DNA of 37,603 bases from a virus (IMGVR_UViG_3300003321_000988:1-37603), one strand, 5' to 3'. Counted from the stretch's first letter, positions 9,501 to 17,825 are shown. Notes: generated by a model not told the origin, from the sequence alone. Numbers and translations: made by a program.

Positions 9501-9531
9501 ATGGAATTATTTGATTATTGGTACAACTTAG
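6526..9531 (+). CDS. Long tail fibre protein 3 with YadA-like and tandem repeats
   Basis: I place the start at the ATG at 6526 because AAGGAG lies at 6513-6518; this gives 1001 residues. Order of parts: an N-terminal module shared with the preceding protein; a VLASLSTGIVKNTTTTGVLS joint; a region of about 170 residues of G-x-x-A-L-x-x-TTG-x-x-N-T-x-IG type repeats, the left-handed roll seen in trimeric adhesin heads; about three tandem copies of a 120-residue module (7873-8880); a VGFGTSPSYAGDFNG stretch; and a C-terminal tip shared with the preceding protein (FTLSSAMP, WNYLIIGTT). It is the main receptor-binding fibre candidate. It is more GC-rich than the head genes, which suggests module import. 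Confidence 0.8.
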   Translation: MSGQQLYTESFSPNILIPGQVQALTFNRPLSQYQLINNFLPTSFTNSHSLFEFINVNDSGYRFHQSTSNSAHRGDFILEQFNNGTIPGTPLFSIKESTGDFVFSPQSSGALQLNNGISAIPLQFFNASGTHYAAFKAGNLSSNITWILPTTDSTGTQAFVSNGSGVISFSSFADNLAKYIIQTADSNLPNAQVLASLSTGIVKNTTTTGVLSIATPGVDYYAPGYPTIIKDDFNLNGDPFFSTGNTSLGTLALNSLVLNSSSNTYNVAFGSEALYHFTTGAQNTGIGQSSLFALVSGSSNTAIGFYNFASLTSGNNNCALGDEAFSSLTTGDDNIGIGKYVGLSLSSGNRNCIMGTNAFWSATSSCNDNTFIGCNSAQNQTLYNSCVFIGKGSDASANNLTNAIAIGVNAAVGASNTCVIGTSGTAMNLIINGVGGSGTGTINAIWNGSIIDLPHGGTNANLTASNGGIVYSTASALAILPAASIAHLPLFSGGSGAPSWSNTTYPNTILAGQLLYGSGLNAISGLTSAPNGVLITDSGGIPSISSTLPSGVQTNITAVGTLTSGTWNAGIIPLAYGGTNANLTASAGAIPYSTASAFALLAPTTSNKVFMSGTGTVPAWSSATYPVSTTINQILYSSADNTITGLATANSSVLVTDSGGIPSISSILPSSVQANITGVGTLTSGTWHANIIPMQYGGTGANLTPSAGAIPYSTSGALNLLAPTTANKVFMSGTGTVPTWSTATYPLSTTINQILYSSAANTITGLLTANNSTLMTNSLGVPSFQTTSSNFVTSITGTTNQITSSASTGAVTLSLPSSVTISTSLTSGNLGLTGNTLQSVNTNGNINITPNGTGITIFSNNVGFGTSPSYAGDFNGTIRGKRFLGNGNAPSFTVAAGAGTGATASIAGSEIAGVFTLNTGTSPSGGLVVTFTLSSAMPNTNYSVIFMPATADATIVTLFNASSSQGNYINKISTTQFSLNIGATVSASFTYQWNYLIIGTT
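7873..8880 (+). repeat. Tandem ~360-bp repeats in the long fibre gene
   Basis: Three consecutive units begin at 7873, 8236 and 8596 (periods 363 and 360 bases; the last is slightly short). Each encodes II-x-x-x-x-GGTNANLT-x-S-x-G-x-I-x-YST, then a segment ending in a Trp-Ser-x-x-TYP motif, then GG-x-PS-like and LTSGTW segments. Units 2 and 3 are more alike than either is to unit 1, as expected from a recent duplication. The copy number could vary between relatives and change fibre length. Confidence 0.85.
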
Positions 9532-9612
9532 TTTTGAAATTATGATAATATATTTGTATCATATTTTAAATTATGCAATAAACAATTGTTATTTTAATAA
9601 AAGGAGTAATTA
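9532..9612 (+). promoter_or_regulatory. Intergenic gap with dyad and strong ribosome-binding site
   Basis: This 81-base AT-rich gap separates the fibre genes from the small genes before the portal. ATGATA and TATCAT are arranged as an inverted repeat around 9541-9561, followed by ATTTT. AACAATTGTT is a short palindrome near 9580. AAAAGGAG precedes the next ATG. The first dyad could weakly terminate fibre transcription. No convincing promoter is visible. Confidence 0.25.
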
Positions 9613-9804
9613 ATGAACATTAATGAAGAAGCAATCAAAGCTTTAGATCAAATGAATATTTTGTCTCAAAAAGCTAGAATTATTGGGTCTTCTGTTTTTA
9701 GTGGAGAAGGAAATGAAGAATCTTTTAATGATCTTCGTCAATTAGCAGAAGATATTAGATCCCAAATCAATATTTGGGAATCTGAAATTCCAATACAAAA
9801 ATAA
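9613..9804 (+). CDS. Small helical protein, unknown function
   Basis: This 63-residue protein has a strong AAAAGGAG ribosome-binding site. Its sequence is compatible with two amphipathic helices (residues about 3-25 and 36-58) and has no Cys or membrane segment. It is the first of three small genes running into the portal gene, so a small virion or head-assembly role is likely, but I recognise no family. The next gene starts 19 bases downstream on the same strand. Confidence 0.55.
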   Translation: MNINEEAIKALDQMNILSQKARIIGSSVFSGEGNEESFNDLRQLAEDIRSQINIWESEIPIQK

Positions 9805-9823
9805 GATTAAAAAGAGGAATGAA

Positions 9824-10072
9824 ATGACCGTTGTAAAGCAAAATTTTTCGGCTTTAAAAGCAATTGATAATTTAAAGTGGGATTTTAAAGCTCTTTATCA
9901 AATTTCTATACCTATATTTGATGCTTCTGGGGAAATAAATGATGAATATAGAAAAATTTTAACAGATCTTGGAAAGATATTAGAATCTTCCGTGGAGAAT
10001 CTAAAATCTTTAGAAAATGAGTATAAGTTATTATGTAATTTAATTTTTAACCAACAAACTTCATTAGATTGA
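9824..10072 (+). CDS. Small hypothetical protein
   Basis: This 82-residue protein is preceded by AAAGAGGA about nine bases before the ATG. It is predicted to be mostly helical, with a short hydrophobic strand-like region (YQISIPIFDASG) in the middle and a coiled-coil-like second half (residues about 43-70). It sits in the same operon as the portal gene, 18 bases after the preceding small gene. I do not recognise a family; a head or connector accessory role is suggested only by position. Confidence 0.55.
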   Translation: MTVVKQNFSALKAIDNLKWDFKALYQISIPIFDASGEINDEYRKILTDLGKILESSVENLKSLENEYKLLCNLIFNQQTSLD

Positions 10073-10081
10073 TCGTTAATA

Positions 10082-10429
10082 GTGCTTACTCCTCCTTTTA
10101 CTAACTTAAGAACATTTAATACACCAAATATTGGAAGTACGCCTGTTTTTATTTGTGGTTCCACTTATGCAATGCATGTAGATAGTATTTCATTTTGTAA
10201 TACTTCTGATAATGACTTATTATTTGATATAAAAGAAGTGGGAGAGAATGAAGAAATCTATCGTGTTTATCATCGTCTTTTAAAGGCAAATGAGACGTTA
10301 GATGTTGAATTATCAACATTAGAATATTTAATGGCTGGTAACCTTCTTTATGCAAATTCAGATTTCTCAGGAAGTCGTTTCGATTCCAAAGTTTCTTGTA
10401 GAGAACAGGTTGAATTAGGAGGAGCTTAA
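10082..10429 (+). CDS. Putative small virion protein, beta-rich
   Basis: This 115-residue protein would start at GTG 10082, nine bases after the previous stop. No Shine-Dalgarno sequence is visible and no ATG is available before conserved-looking sequence. The composition suggests beta strands (PVFICGSTYAMHVDSISFCN) and the C-terminal part reads LLYANSDFSGSRFDSKVSC. That resembles short phage structural proteins coded just upstream of the portal in other podoviruses, but I cannot name the family. It ends three bases before the portal start, and its end carries the portal ribosome-binding site (GGAGGAG). Confidence 0.5.
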   Translation: MLTPPFTNLRTFNTPNIGSTPVFICGSTYAMHVDSISFCNTSDNDLLFDIKEVGENEEIYRVYHRLLKANETLDVELSTLEYLMAGNLLYANSDFSGSRFDSKVSCREQVELGGA

Positions 10430-10432
10430 TAA

Positions 10433-12298
10433 ATGTCTTATAGTCTGTCTTCCTCTCGACAAGAAATTGTCGAAAAAGCTAAAAATTATTGCAGATTAGG
10501 TTATCTTCATCCTTCTACTTTGCAATGGCGTCATGAATGCCGGGAAAATCAGGCATTTTATAATGCAAAAGATATTTATAATATAGGTGATATGGGACAA
10601 TGGACAAAAGAAAGCCTGCAAGCATTACAAGCAAGAGGTCAACTTCCCATTACAGTTAATGTTACTCAATCTTTTATTGATTCTATTTCTGGAGTTGAGA
10701 TCCAGGGAAGATATAGAACTGCTTTTCGTAGTGAAGATAGCAAAGAGGAAGCTAAAAAATTAGCATCTGCTTTAACAGCATGGCATTTCCATATTCAAGA
10801 GAATCAAAAAATGCCTTATAAGGGTTCTTTGAAATTTCGAGATATGGCAATAACAGGGATTGGGGTAAGCAATCAATATAAAGATGAAAAAGGGTATTTT
10901 TACGAGTATGTAAATTCTTATAATGTGATATTTGATCCTGATAATCTCGATCCACAATATGAGGGGAGCCAATATGTTTTAAGATCAAGGTTTATGTATC
11001 CAGATTATATAAAAAGATTATGGCCTTCTGTCTCAAAATATGTTGATTTATCTTATGATGATTGTTTGGTTCCCGGTATTGAATCTATTGAATTAATGGA
11101 TAGAAAGTCTGATTATTCTATTTATGATGGAAATACTTTTTTTAGTAGTTCTAAAGGGAAGCTTCCTGTTATTGAAGTTCAATATCGTGTCCCACGGAAA
11201 TCCTATTTTGGGATTGATTCCAATGGATATTCTTTTGATACATTCGATGAAGAAAAAGCATATGAATTAGCTGAATCTGAAAATGATATCCAAGAAAAAG
11301 ATTCAGAACGTATTATGAGAACTCTGCTTATGGGAGATATTTTACTAGAACATGCTCCTTTAAACCCTGATTTGCCAGATATGCAGGATTTTTCTTATAT
11401 TCCTTGTGTTTGGAAAAGAAGATTTGGGACGGGGGTTGCTTATGGACTTATTGAAAGTATTAAGGATATCCAAAGAGATTTAAATGTTCGTATAACAAAA
11501 TCTCTTTATTTAATGAATTCTTCTAAAGTCGCTATTTCCGGAAGTCTTCCTCCAGGACAGACTTTGTCAGCCCTAAAAACAGAATTAAAAAAGCCTGATG
11601 CTGTTATTATTTTACCAGATAATACGAAAGTTCAATTTGAATCAAATGCTCCTCTTGGAAAAGAACAAATTGAACTTATTCCCCAATATATTTCTCTTAT
11701 GCAAAGAGCAACGGGTATTCATGATGAACTTATGGGAGTTCAGACGAATGCTACAAGCGCAATTGCTCAAAATGTTCGCCAAGTTAATAGTGTTCGTAAC
11801 AATGTTTTTGCTTTTGATAATTTCGCAAACATGAAGATAAAAGAAGCTCGTCATTTTCTTGATCTTTTCCAAGGTGGCGAAGATGAAAATGTGTTGGTTC
11901 AAATTTTAGATGATGATCAAAGGGAAACAATTATTTTAAATCTTAAAAGGGAAATAAATGGGGAATCCATTATTTTTAATGATGTAAGGACCCTCCCAGT
12001 TTCTTTATATGTTGAAGAAGTCCCAGATTATAGAAGTACATATGAAGAGCAAAAACAAATGATTCAATCTCTTTTATCTAATGCAAATGCAAATTGGATT
12101 ATGCTTTCTCCAAAACTTATGGAATTTATGGGGTTCCGTGAAGGAGAAAAGATTGCTCAGGAAATGCGTCAAGCGATGCAGCAAAAATCTGAGATGGAAA
12201 ACCCTGCTCAACCTGGTATGGACAATTTACCTCCTGAGATCATGCAAATGGCCCAACAAAAACAAGCTTTAGGGTCTAGAGATCAATTAATAAAATAA
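10433..12298 (+). CDS. Portal protein (P22 gp1 family)
   Basis: This 621-residue portal forms the dodecameric ring through which DNA enters and leaves the head. Characteristic P22-portal features are the N-terminal helix region, the QSFIDSISGVEIQGR segment (about residues 80-94), the wing region with ITGIGVSNQYKDEKGYF, and the stem/crown region with LPPGQTL and MQRATGIHDELMGVQTNATS, where the family usually reads TGI-x-x-x-x-MG. It is shorter than P22 gp1 (725 residues) and lacks most of the long C-terminal barrel. A very good GGAGGAG site precedes the ATG. The scaffold gene follows after 13 bases. Confidence 0.92.
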   Translation: MSYSLSSSRQEIVEKAKNYCRLGYLHPSTLQWRHECRENQAFYNAKDIYNIGDMGQWTKESLQALQARGQLPITVNVTQSFIDSISGVEIQGRYRTAFRSEDSKEEAKKLASALTAWHFHIQENQKMPYKGSLKFRDMAITGIGVSNQYKDEKGYFYEYVNSYNVIFDPDNLDPQYEGSQYVLRSRFMYPDYIKRLWPSVSKYVDLSYDDCLVPGIESIELMDRKSDYSIYDGNTFFSSSKGKLPVIEVQYRVPRKSYFGIDSNGYSFDTFDEEKAYELAESENDIQEKDSERIMRTLLMGDILLEHAPLNPDLPDMQDFSYIPCVWKRRFGTGVAYGLIESIKDIQRDLNVRITKSLYLMNSSKVAISGSLPPGQTLSALKTELKKPDAVIILPDNTKVQFESNAPLGKEQIELIPQYISLMQRATGIHDELMGVQTNATSAIAQNVRQVNSVRNNVFAFDNFANMKIKEARHFLDLFQGGEDENVLVQILDDDQRETIILNLKREINGESIIFNDVRTLPVSLYVEEVPDYRSTYEEQKQMIQSLLSNANANWIMLSPKLMEFMGFREGEKIAQEMRQAMQQKSEMENPAQPGMDNLPPEIMQMAQQKQALGSRDQLIK

Positions 12299-12311
12299 GA
12301 AAGAGAAATAA

Positions 12312-13184
12312 ATGAATAAAGAAGAAAATATGCAAAATCCTTCCTCTGAGAATGTGGATCCCTTAAACGAATTATTTAATAAACCTTCTTCTCAAGAGAA
12401 AATTGAAGAGCCAAAAGAAGAAATAAAAAAAGAAGAAAAGTCTATCTCTAATTCTTCTAAAGAAGAAAACAAAGATGAAAGAGAGACAGAATCTAAGAAA
12501 ACAAAAGATGAGATTTCAAAACTTCAAGATCGTCTTTTAGAAAATCAAAAATATGCACGCAAGCATGTGCAAAAAGTGAAGAATGCTTCTAAAGTTGTTA
12601 ATAATTTAATTACAGAAGGAATTTTAAATGAAGAAGAAGCAAAAGACCTTTTAGGAGCTCTTCAATCAGATGAAGAAGAGCCCGAAGAGTCTTATAAAAA
12701 TGATTCTTCTTTTTTTGCTCCTTTTTCGAATATTTTTAAAGTTGCAAAAAAAGAATTTGATAATATACAGAAATATACAGAGGATGATTCCTTTCAGGAC
12801 AAACTTAATGCCTTTGAATATTTATTAGCTTTTTCTTCTCAAAGCGAAATTGATGAAATTTACGAAGATCTTAATGAACTTATTGATGATCCTGTGAAAC
12901 TTGCTAAAAAAATTCTTAATATTGGAAAAGATGCTTATGAAAATTCTTATAAAGAAATTAAAAAAGCAGGTGGTATTAAGAATATTATTCAAGAAAAGAA
13001 TAGATCTGTTGAACAATTAAAAAAGCAGATTGACAAATTAGAAAAAAAACTTTTACAATATGAAACTTATGATAAACCTAATTATCGTATTGGAGAAGTA
13101 GATGGTTCTGAAGGAGGTAATATAGAATCCGCAGACCCTTTAACTCCCATGTTTGAAGCTAGGGATACCATAAGAAAGAGATAA
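12312..13184 (+). CDS. Putative scaffolding protein
   Basis: This 290-residue protein is highly charged, Glu/Lys-rich and mostly helical. It has an acidic, disordered N-terminal 75 residues, coiled-coil stretches at about 70-110 and 220-255, and a basic C-terminal end (TIRKR) that could bind coat protein. Its length is close to P22 gp8 (303 residues), and it lies between portal and coat genes as in P22-like phages. It would guide procapsid assembly and then leave. There is no direct sequence signature, so the call depends on position, composition and length. Confidence 0.75.
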   Translation: MNKEENMQNPSSENVDPLNELFNKPSSQEKIEEPKEEIKKEEKSISNSSKEENKDERETESKKTKDEISKLQDRLLENQKYARKHVQKVKNASKVVNNLITEGILNEEEAKDLLGALQSDEEEPEESYKNDSSFFAPFSNIFKVAKKEFDNIQKYTEDDSFQDKLNAFEYLLAFSSQSEIDEIYEDLNELIDDPVKLAKKILNIGKDAYENSYKEIKKAGGIKNIIQEKNRSVEQLKKQIDKLEKKLLQYETYDKPNYRIGEVDGSEGGNIESADPLTPMFEARDTIRKR

Positions 13185-13325
13185 AGAAGCTTCGCCTTGT
13201 CGCCCTTTTTTATCTCAAACTTGGATAAAAAGACGATTTTTTAGTTAAGAAAGACAATCTTTATTTAAGATTCTCCCTTTCAAGACTTTTAAAATCCTTC
13301 CCTTTTTTGAAAAGACAAATTAGTT

Positions 13326-13357
13326 CTTTGCAAATTTGCAAAGGTTTTTGTGTTTTT
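13326..13357 (+). terminator. Perfect 18-bp palindrome with T-rich tail before coat gene
   Basis: CTTTGCAAATTTGCAAAG (13326-13343) is perfectly self-complementary and is followed by GTTTTTGTGTTTTT. It looks like an intrinsic terminator placed between scaffold and coat. Since the coat must be made in large amounts, it may instead be an mRNA-end stabiliser, a processing site, or a regulator-binding palindrome. The whole gap 13185-13376 has no gene; AAAGCTTCGCC and several T-runs lie in it. I see no clear promoter. Confidence 0.55.
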
Positions 13358-13376
13358 AATTAAAGGGATTAAAAAA

Positions 13377-14603
13377 ATGTCTGTTTATTCTGATCTGACC
13401 TCCGGTATCGGGACCAACGGTATCAATTCAAATCTTTTCCCATTCCAAGTATCTGATAACTTATTTCGTGAATGGGTAAACCTCACACCTCTTTATCATT
13501 TTATTGGTTCAGACCCTTCCCGTCCTATTGTTCGAAGAGAAATGCAACCTGGAAAGGGTGCACAATGGCGTGTAGGTAAATTAAACGCTATTGATTATAA
13601 AAATCCTGTTATTAATTTTGATCAACGACGTGGAATGGCTCAGCAACAGTCCGTAGACTTCGATACAGTTGAAGCCGACTTTAGAACATTCCAAATTCAA
13701 ATTAAATTATGGGATATTTTAAGGTACGCAACGCCTATTGATCTTCCTCCAGAAGCGAGTCGTCAGCTTGTTGACGCATTTTCTCGTAACTTAAATTACG
13801 ACTTATTTAATGCAATGACAACTAAAGCTTATTCTGCTCTTACGACAGGGTCGGCTCTGACAGGTAACGTCGCTGGGAATTATCCTTCCTATGATAGAGT
13901 TGCTTTTAAATTAGCAACAGGGCTTAATATTGACAGAGCAGCTTATCAAGCTAATGGAACATTCCCTACTCTTGTGAATGGAATGTCAACGCCGGCAAAC
14001 ACTGCGCCTGCAACATCAGGTCTTTCTGCTAGTCATTTAATCGCTTTAAAGCAATATGCAGAACGTGGAAATGCAGATGATATTTCTCCTAATACTGAAA
14101 ATGCAATTCAGCCTGCTTCTATAATGACTAAAGGGGGATGGCCAGTAAAAAAATATCATTATTTGGCTCATCCTCAAACTTTGTCAAGCCTTTATGCTGA
14201 TCCTTTATTTGCAAATTCTACTTTTAATAGAGGAGTTGTCATTGACTCATCTAATCAGCCAGAAACAATTAGTGGCGCTGATTACAGAGGGGAATTTGAA
14301 GGAATTTATATTTATTCTTGTCCTGATCTTTATCGATATTCTATTACTAGCCAAGATGGAACCAAAAGAGCAGCTTGGAACATATTTATGGGAGCTTCTG
14401 CAATGTCTCTTGGTTGGGCAGAAAAGCCTAGAATTGGTGTTGATAGAGATCTCATAGAAGTTATTGATACTTATTATGGACATGAATATCGCGGTCAAAA
14501 AATGCTTACCTTTGCTAGTAAATATGCTGCTCAAGCTGGAGCTGTTGCTGGTTCAAATACCAAGGTCGAGCAGGGTGTTATTCATTCATTTGTTAGCTTC
14601 TAA
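13377..14603 (+). CDS. Major coat protein (P22 gp5-like)
   Basis: This 408-residue protein starts at ATG 13377 with AAAGGG upstream. The N-terminal arm, a domain with DQRRGMAQQQSVDFDTVEADF, and the C-terminal GHEYRGQKMLTFASKYAAQAG part fit an HK97-fold coat of the P22-like type, and the length is close to P22 gp5 (430 residues). It follows the scaffold and precedes a small beta-rich protein. Codon usage is smoother and richer in GC-ending codons than in neighbouring genes, as expected for an abundant protein. The fold assignment is inferred from order and size plus overall resemblance. Confidence 0.85.
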   Translation: MSVYSDLTSGIGTNGINSNLFPFQVSDNLFREWVNLTPLYHFIGSDPSRPIVRREMQPGKGAQWRVGKLNAIDYKNPVINFDQRRGMAQQQSVDFDTVEADFRTFQIQIKLWDILRYATPIDLPPEASRQLVDAFSRNLNYDLFNAMTTKAYSALTTGSALTGNVAGNYPSYDRVAFKLATGLNIDRAAYQANGTFPTLVNGMSTPANTAPATSGLSASHLIALKQYAERGNADDISPNTENAIQPASIMTKGGWPVKKYHYLAHPQTLSSLYADPLFANSTFNRGVVIDSSNQPETISGADYRGEFEGIYIYSCPDLYRYSITSQDGTKRAAWNIFMGASAMSLGWAEKPRIGVDRDLIEVIDTYYGHEYRGQKMLTFASKYAAQAGAVAGSNTKVEQGVIHSFVSF

Positions 14604-14621
14604 AAAAGAAGGGATTAAATT

Positions 14622-14996
14622 ATGACTTTAGTTACTCGCTATGTACAACATACTATAGATGGAGCAGGTGGTTCTCCTAATGTATCTTCAACTGGTGTAG
14701 ATCATCAATGTATCTATTATGATCTTACTACTACAACTGGGATAGCTGCTGGAGCGGATGAAGATATATTCGTTTGGGAAGGTGCTGGTAAAATTAAATC
14801 TTGTAATTTGATTGGGGTGAAGGTCATTGCTACAGGGGAAATTATTCCTTTTGGCGTCGTAGCTACAGATACTCATTCACTTCTTGAATTGAGCGCTGAT
14901 GGTAAAACGATAAATTTATCTGTTCCTGCTGCTGGAGTTGCAGTTCCTGCAGATTCTGTTCTCTCTTTAGTGGTTGTAATTGGAGCTTATTCTTAA
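14622..14996 (+). CDS. Putative head decoration protein
   Basis: This 124-residue protein lies directly after the coat gene, 18 bases apart, with AAGAAGGG as ribosome-binding site. It is rich in Val, Ala, Gly, Thr and Ser, with alternating hydrophobic residues that suggest a beta-sandwich (TGIAAGADEDIFVWEGAGK, then LSLVVVIGAYS). Such small beta proteins after the coat gene often cement or decorate capsids. It is followed by a good terminator, so coat and this protein may form one abundant transcript. No family is recognised. Confidence 0.6.
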   Translation: MTLVTRYVQHTIDGAGGSPNVSSTGVDHQCIYYDLTTTTGIAAGADEDIFVWEGAGKIKSCNLIGVKVIATGEIIPFGVVATDTHSLLELSADGKTINLSVPAAGVAVPADSVLSLVVVIGAYS

Positions 14997-15002
14997 TATT
15001 TT

Positions 15003-15036
15003 GGGGCTTTTCATTTTATGGAGAGCCCCATTTTTG
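15003..15036 (+). terminator. Intrinsic terminator after coat/decoration genes
   Basis: GGGGCT (15003-15008) pairs with AGCCCC (15024-15029), extendable by a GU and an AT pair, and is followed by ATTTTTG. This is a textbook Rho-independent terminator shape in an otherwise AT-rich region. It separates the coat block from the head-tail joining genes, whose first ribosome-binding site (GAGG) overlaps its end. Confidence 0.8.
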
Positions 15037-15045
15037 TGAGGATTT

Positions 15046-15690
15046 ATGCAAGTAATTGAAATGCTAGAAAATATGGCTTTATTAAGTGTTGGGCCTGATA
15101 GCTTAACACCTAAGACCAAAGTTATTTTTCTAAAATATCTCAATATTGCAAATAGAGAAATTTATGGAAAAACGGCAGCTATAAATCCTGATGTCGTTAT
15201 CAATGAAACAATTCAAGTTCAAGTAGGTTCGGATGAAATAGAGTTAAATAATGATATATTTTCTGTCAGCAGTCTTTATGTAAATGATCAATATCCATCT
15301 TTAACATTAAAATCTTACATGGATTTTGTGGCTTATAAGAAATGGAGAACAATTAATTCCTCTGATCCTGAAGTATTCTCATTCAGAAAAAACACGATAC
15401 TTATTTATCCTATTCTTCCGACGACTCAATATACTTTAGATATTTTTTATGCCCCTCATCCTATAAATATTAAAGAATCTACTGACGAAAGCGATATTCC
15501 TTATCCTAAGGTCTTTCATGATATTTTAGTTGATAGTGCCTTATACTATCTTTTTTCTGATGAAGAGGGATTTAAAAGCACAAGAGATAAATTAGAATCC
15601 AAAGAAAGGAAAGAAAGCAGATTAAAAGATCTAAATTCGTATCTTTATTCTAATCAAAATCAATCTTTATCTACTTATAGTCTTAATTAA
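15046..15690 (+). CDS. Head-tail adaptor protein (P22 gp4 / connector-like)
   Basis: This 214-residue protein has the helical N terminus followed by beta strands that is typical of connector proteins bound under the portal in short-tailed phages. Features are FLKYLNIANREIYGK near the start, IQVQVGSDEIELNNDIFSV and an IYPILPTTQYTLDIFYAPHP segment. It is placed after coat and before the large nozzle protein, as in P22-like gene order. Its stop overlaps the next start by one base (TAATG). The specific family is not proven; I am fairly confident of a connector or tail-adaptor role. Confidence 0.65.
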   Translation: MQVIEMLENMALLSVGPDSLTPKTKVIFLKYLNIANREIYGKTAAINPDVVINETIQVQVGSDEIELNNDIFSVSSLYVNDQYPSLTLKSYMDFVAYKKWRTINSSDPEVFSFRKNTILIYPILPTTQYTLDIFYAPHPINIKESTDESDIPYPKVFHDILVDSALYYLFSDEEGFKSTRDKLESKERKESRLKDLNSYLYSNQNQSLSTYSLN

Positions 15691-17825
15691 TGTTTAAAGA
15701 TTCTAATTTTGATGTTCTTGAGTTTATACCTCCCGCCAATGGAATGAATAGAAATATTTCTAAAGACATTCTTCCTAATAATTTTGCTTATGTATTTGAG
15801 AATGTTCTTTCTATCCCTGTAGGAGAAACATCTGTTAGATATGGAACAAGATTAATTAATCAACTTCTTGATATATTAAATTATAATTATACTTTGGAAG
15901 CTTTTCCTTTTCAGAAAACAAATGGAGGAGAACAAATTGTTTGTTATTTTCAATACTTCGTAAATTATATAGGAGCTACAAATACTTCTGTTCTTGATGC
16001 AGATAAATTCTTTTTTACTCCTAATGATGACCCGGATTTTTTTATTGAAGAAGATACTTATATTAAAATTGAATATAGTTCTTCTCAAGGATTGAATACT
16101 GTTTCTACTCTTATAAAGAATGTAGAAGTTCAACTTAATGGTGATATTGCTATTACCTTAAAATCTGAACTTTTCCCAAGTGATGCAGAGATAGAATCTT
16201 TTTCGTTTTCTAGAGGGAAAATTCAAGTTTATGATATAGAAGCTCAAGATTTTGTCGCTGGTATAGAAAAAAGTAATTTGCATGTAGGAGTTGTCCCTCG
16301 TTCAGTAACTTATCTTTCTGAGCTTTTAATATGCAATGGAGTTGATCGAAATCTTAAATGGGATGGAACAACTTTAGAGGAAATCTATGATTTCGTTAAA
16401 GAACAAGCGCTTTCATTTAATAGAATAGATGATACTCATTTTACATTTACTTCTAATGCTGCATTTGATATTACTAAATATCAAAATGAAAATAATATCC
16501 AATTAATTGTTGATGGGGCATCTTATTTTTTTGTTGTTGTTAACATTGAAATAAATGAAGGACTCATAACTATTACTACAGATGAAGACCTTCCAGAATT
16601 TAATGGTCAAAGTAGAATAGAATTATTTTATAAAGATTATCCTCCTGCCTTTAGCTTTATGCATGTCGCGCACGATAGAATTTTTGCTCTTCCTCCTGGA
16701 TCCGTAAACTTACAATATCGAAATTCTCAAGATGCTTTAAGAGTTTATTATACCTATCGTGTAAATTCTTTAACAAATTGGTTTAATGAAAATACTAAAA
16801 CTGTTCCTAGTATTGATATTTCTGCAAAACATGAAGTCCCCGATAATCTTGAAGCTATTATTAGCTTAAATGAATATATTGCATTTTGTGGACGCAAAAG
16901 AACTCAAGTTTGGATAGGTAAAGATCCTTCCAGTGTAGATGATTTTCAATTTTCTTCTCTTATTCCTGAAGGAATTTTCCATGGCAATTTGATTATAGGA
17001 CTGCCAAATGATACTTATTTTATAAGCCCAAATGGAACAAAATCTTTTGGGACTCTTAATATTGCCCGTCAATTTGCTTCTACCAGTGTTGACGCTGTTG
17101 ATCCTTTGGTCCGTAAATTTGTAGAGTCATCAAACCAAGATAATTATTCGTATAGATTATGTCGTTCCTTTAAATATAATTTTGGTTCTTTTTGTGGGTT
17201 TAAAATTGGATTAAATTCAGTTCTTATTGGGGTTTATTCTACAAATATATATTCTTGGTCTTTATTTTCGGGTGATTTTAAATTTTCGTCCACATTTCTT
17301 TCAACCCTGAATAATTCTTTGTATTTATTTATTGATAACAAAATTTATCAATATGCTGATTCTATTTCAGGAGTTCCGGTATATGGTGATGATAATGGAC
17401 AAAATTTTATTAATTTTATCTGGTCTTTGCCTACTACTCAATTAAAAGGAAGAAAGTTTTCTAATAATTATTATGAATTAGATGTGTCTTATTCTTCTGA
17501 TATTCTGGTTAACAAAAAAAGCAATATTGCAATCTCTATTGATGGTGATATACCTGAAAATTTTTCTTTTGATAGTCCCTATTCTTTCCAAATAAGAGGT
17601 GATTTGTTCGAAACAATACCTTTGCTTGAAAAAGGTGAACCTGATCCTAATTCACCTCTTCCTGAAGATCGAGGAATGAGGCTTGATACACCTTATGAAA
17701 GGATAATAGAGCGCTTTAAATTTATAAGTTCTAAATTTCTTGTAACAATATTTGGTCAAACACAAGATGGTCCTCTTAGTTTTAAAAAATTAAAACTTTT
17801 TGGAAGAATAGAGAAAGGGAGATAG
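15690..17825 (+). CDS. Tail nozzle / DNA-stabilisation protein (P22 gp10-like)
   Basis: This 711-residue, strand-rich protein begins on the last base of the adaptor stop codon. The N-terminal VRYGTRLINQLLD segment and the ELLICNGVDRNLKWDGTTLEEI segment (about residues 212-233) are typical of the beta-propeller tail-hub proteins of podoviruses, which usually read NG-x-x-x-x-x-WDG. It is longer than P22 gp10 (472 residues) and nearer to the T7 gp12-type tail tube length. It would close the portal channel and lead DNA out. No signal peptide or enzyme motif is seen. Confidence 0.65.
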   Translation: MFKDSNFDVLEFIPPANGMNRNISKDILPNNFAYVFENVLSIPVGETSVRYGTRLINQLLDILNYNYTLEAFPFQKTNGGEQIVCYFQYFVNYIGATNTSVLDADKFFFTPNDDPDFFIEEDTYIKIEYSSSQGLNTVSTLIKNVEVQLNGDIAITLKSELFPSDAEIESFSFSRGKIQVYDIEAQDFVAGIEKSNLHVGVVPRSVTYLSELLICNGVDRNLKWDGTTLEEIYDFVKEQALSFNRIDDTHFTFTSNAAFDITKYQNENNIQLIVDGASYFFVVVNIEINEGLITITTDEDLPEFNGQSRIELFYKDYPPAFSFMHVAHDRIFALPPGSVNLQYRNSQDALRVYYTYRVNSLTNWFNENTKTVPSIDISAKHEVPDNLEAIISLNEYIAFCGRKRTQVWIGKDPSSVDDFQFSSLIPEGIFHGNLIIGLPNDTYFISPNGTKSFGTLNIARQFASTSVDAVDPLVRKFVESSNQDNYSYRLCRSFKYNFGSFCGFKIGLNSVLIGVYSTNIYSWSLFSGDFKFSSTFLSTLNNSLYLFIDNKIYQYADSISGVPVYGDDNGQNFINFIWSLPTTQLKGRKFSNNYYELDVSYSSDILVNKKSNIAISIDGDIPENFSFDSPYSFQIRGDLFETIPLLEKGEPDPNSPLPEDRGMRLDTPYERIIERFKFISSKFLVTIFGQTQDGPLSFKKLKLFGRIEKGR

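Noticed and set aside
10310-10318. Single TTATCAACA (also at 34534-34542) as further DnaA boxes
   Set aside because: Isolated degenerate boxes are expected by chance in AT-rich DNA; only the 12-base-spaced arrays were kept.
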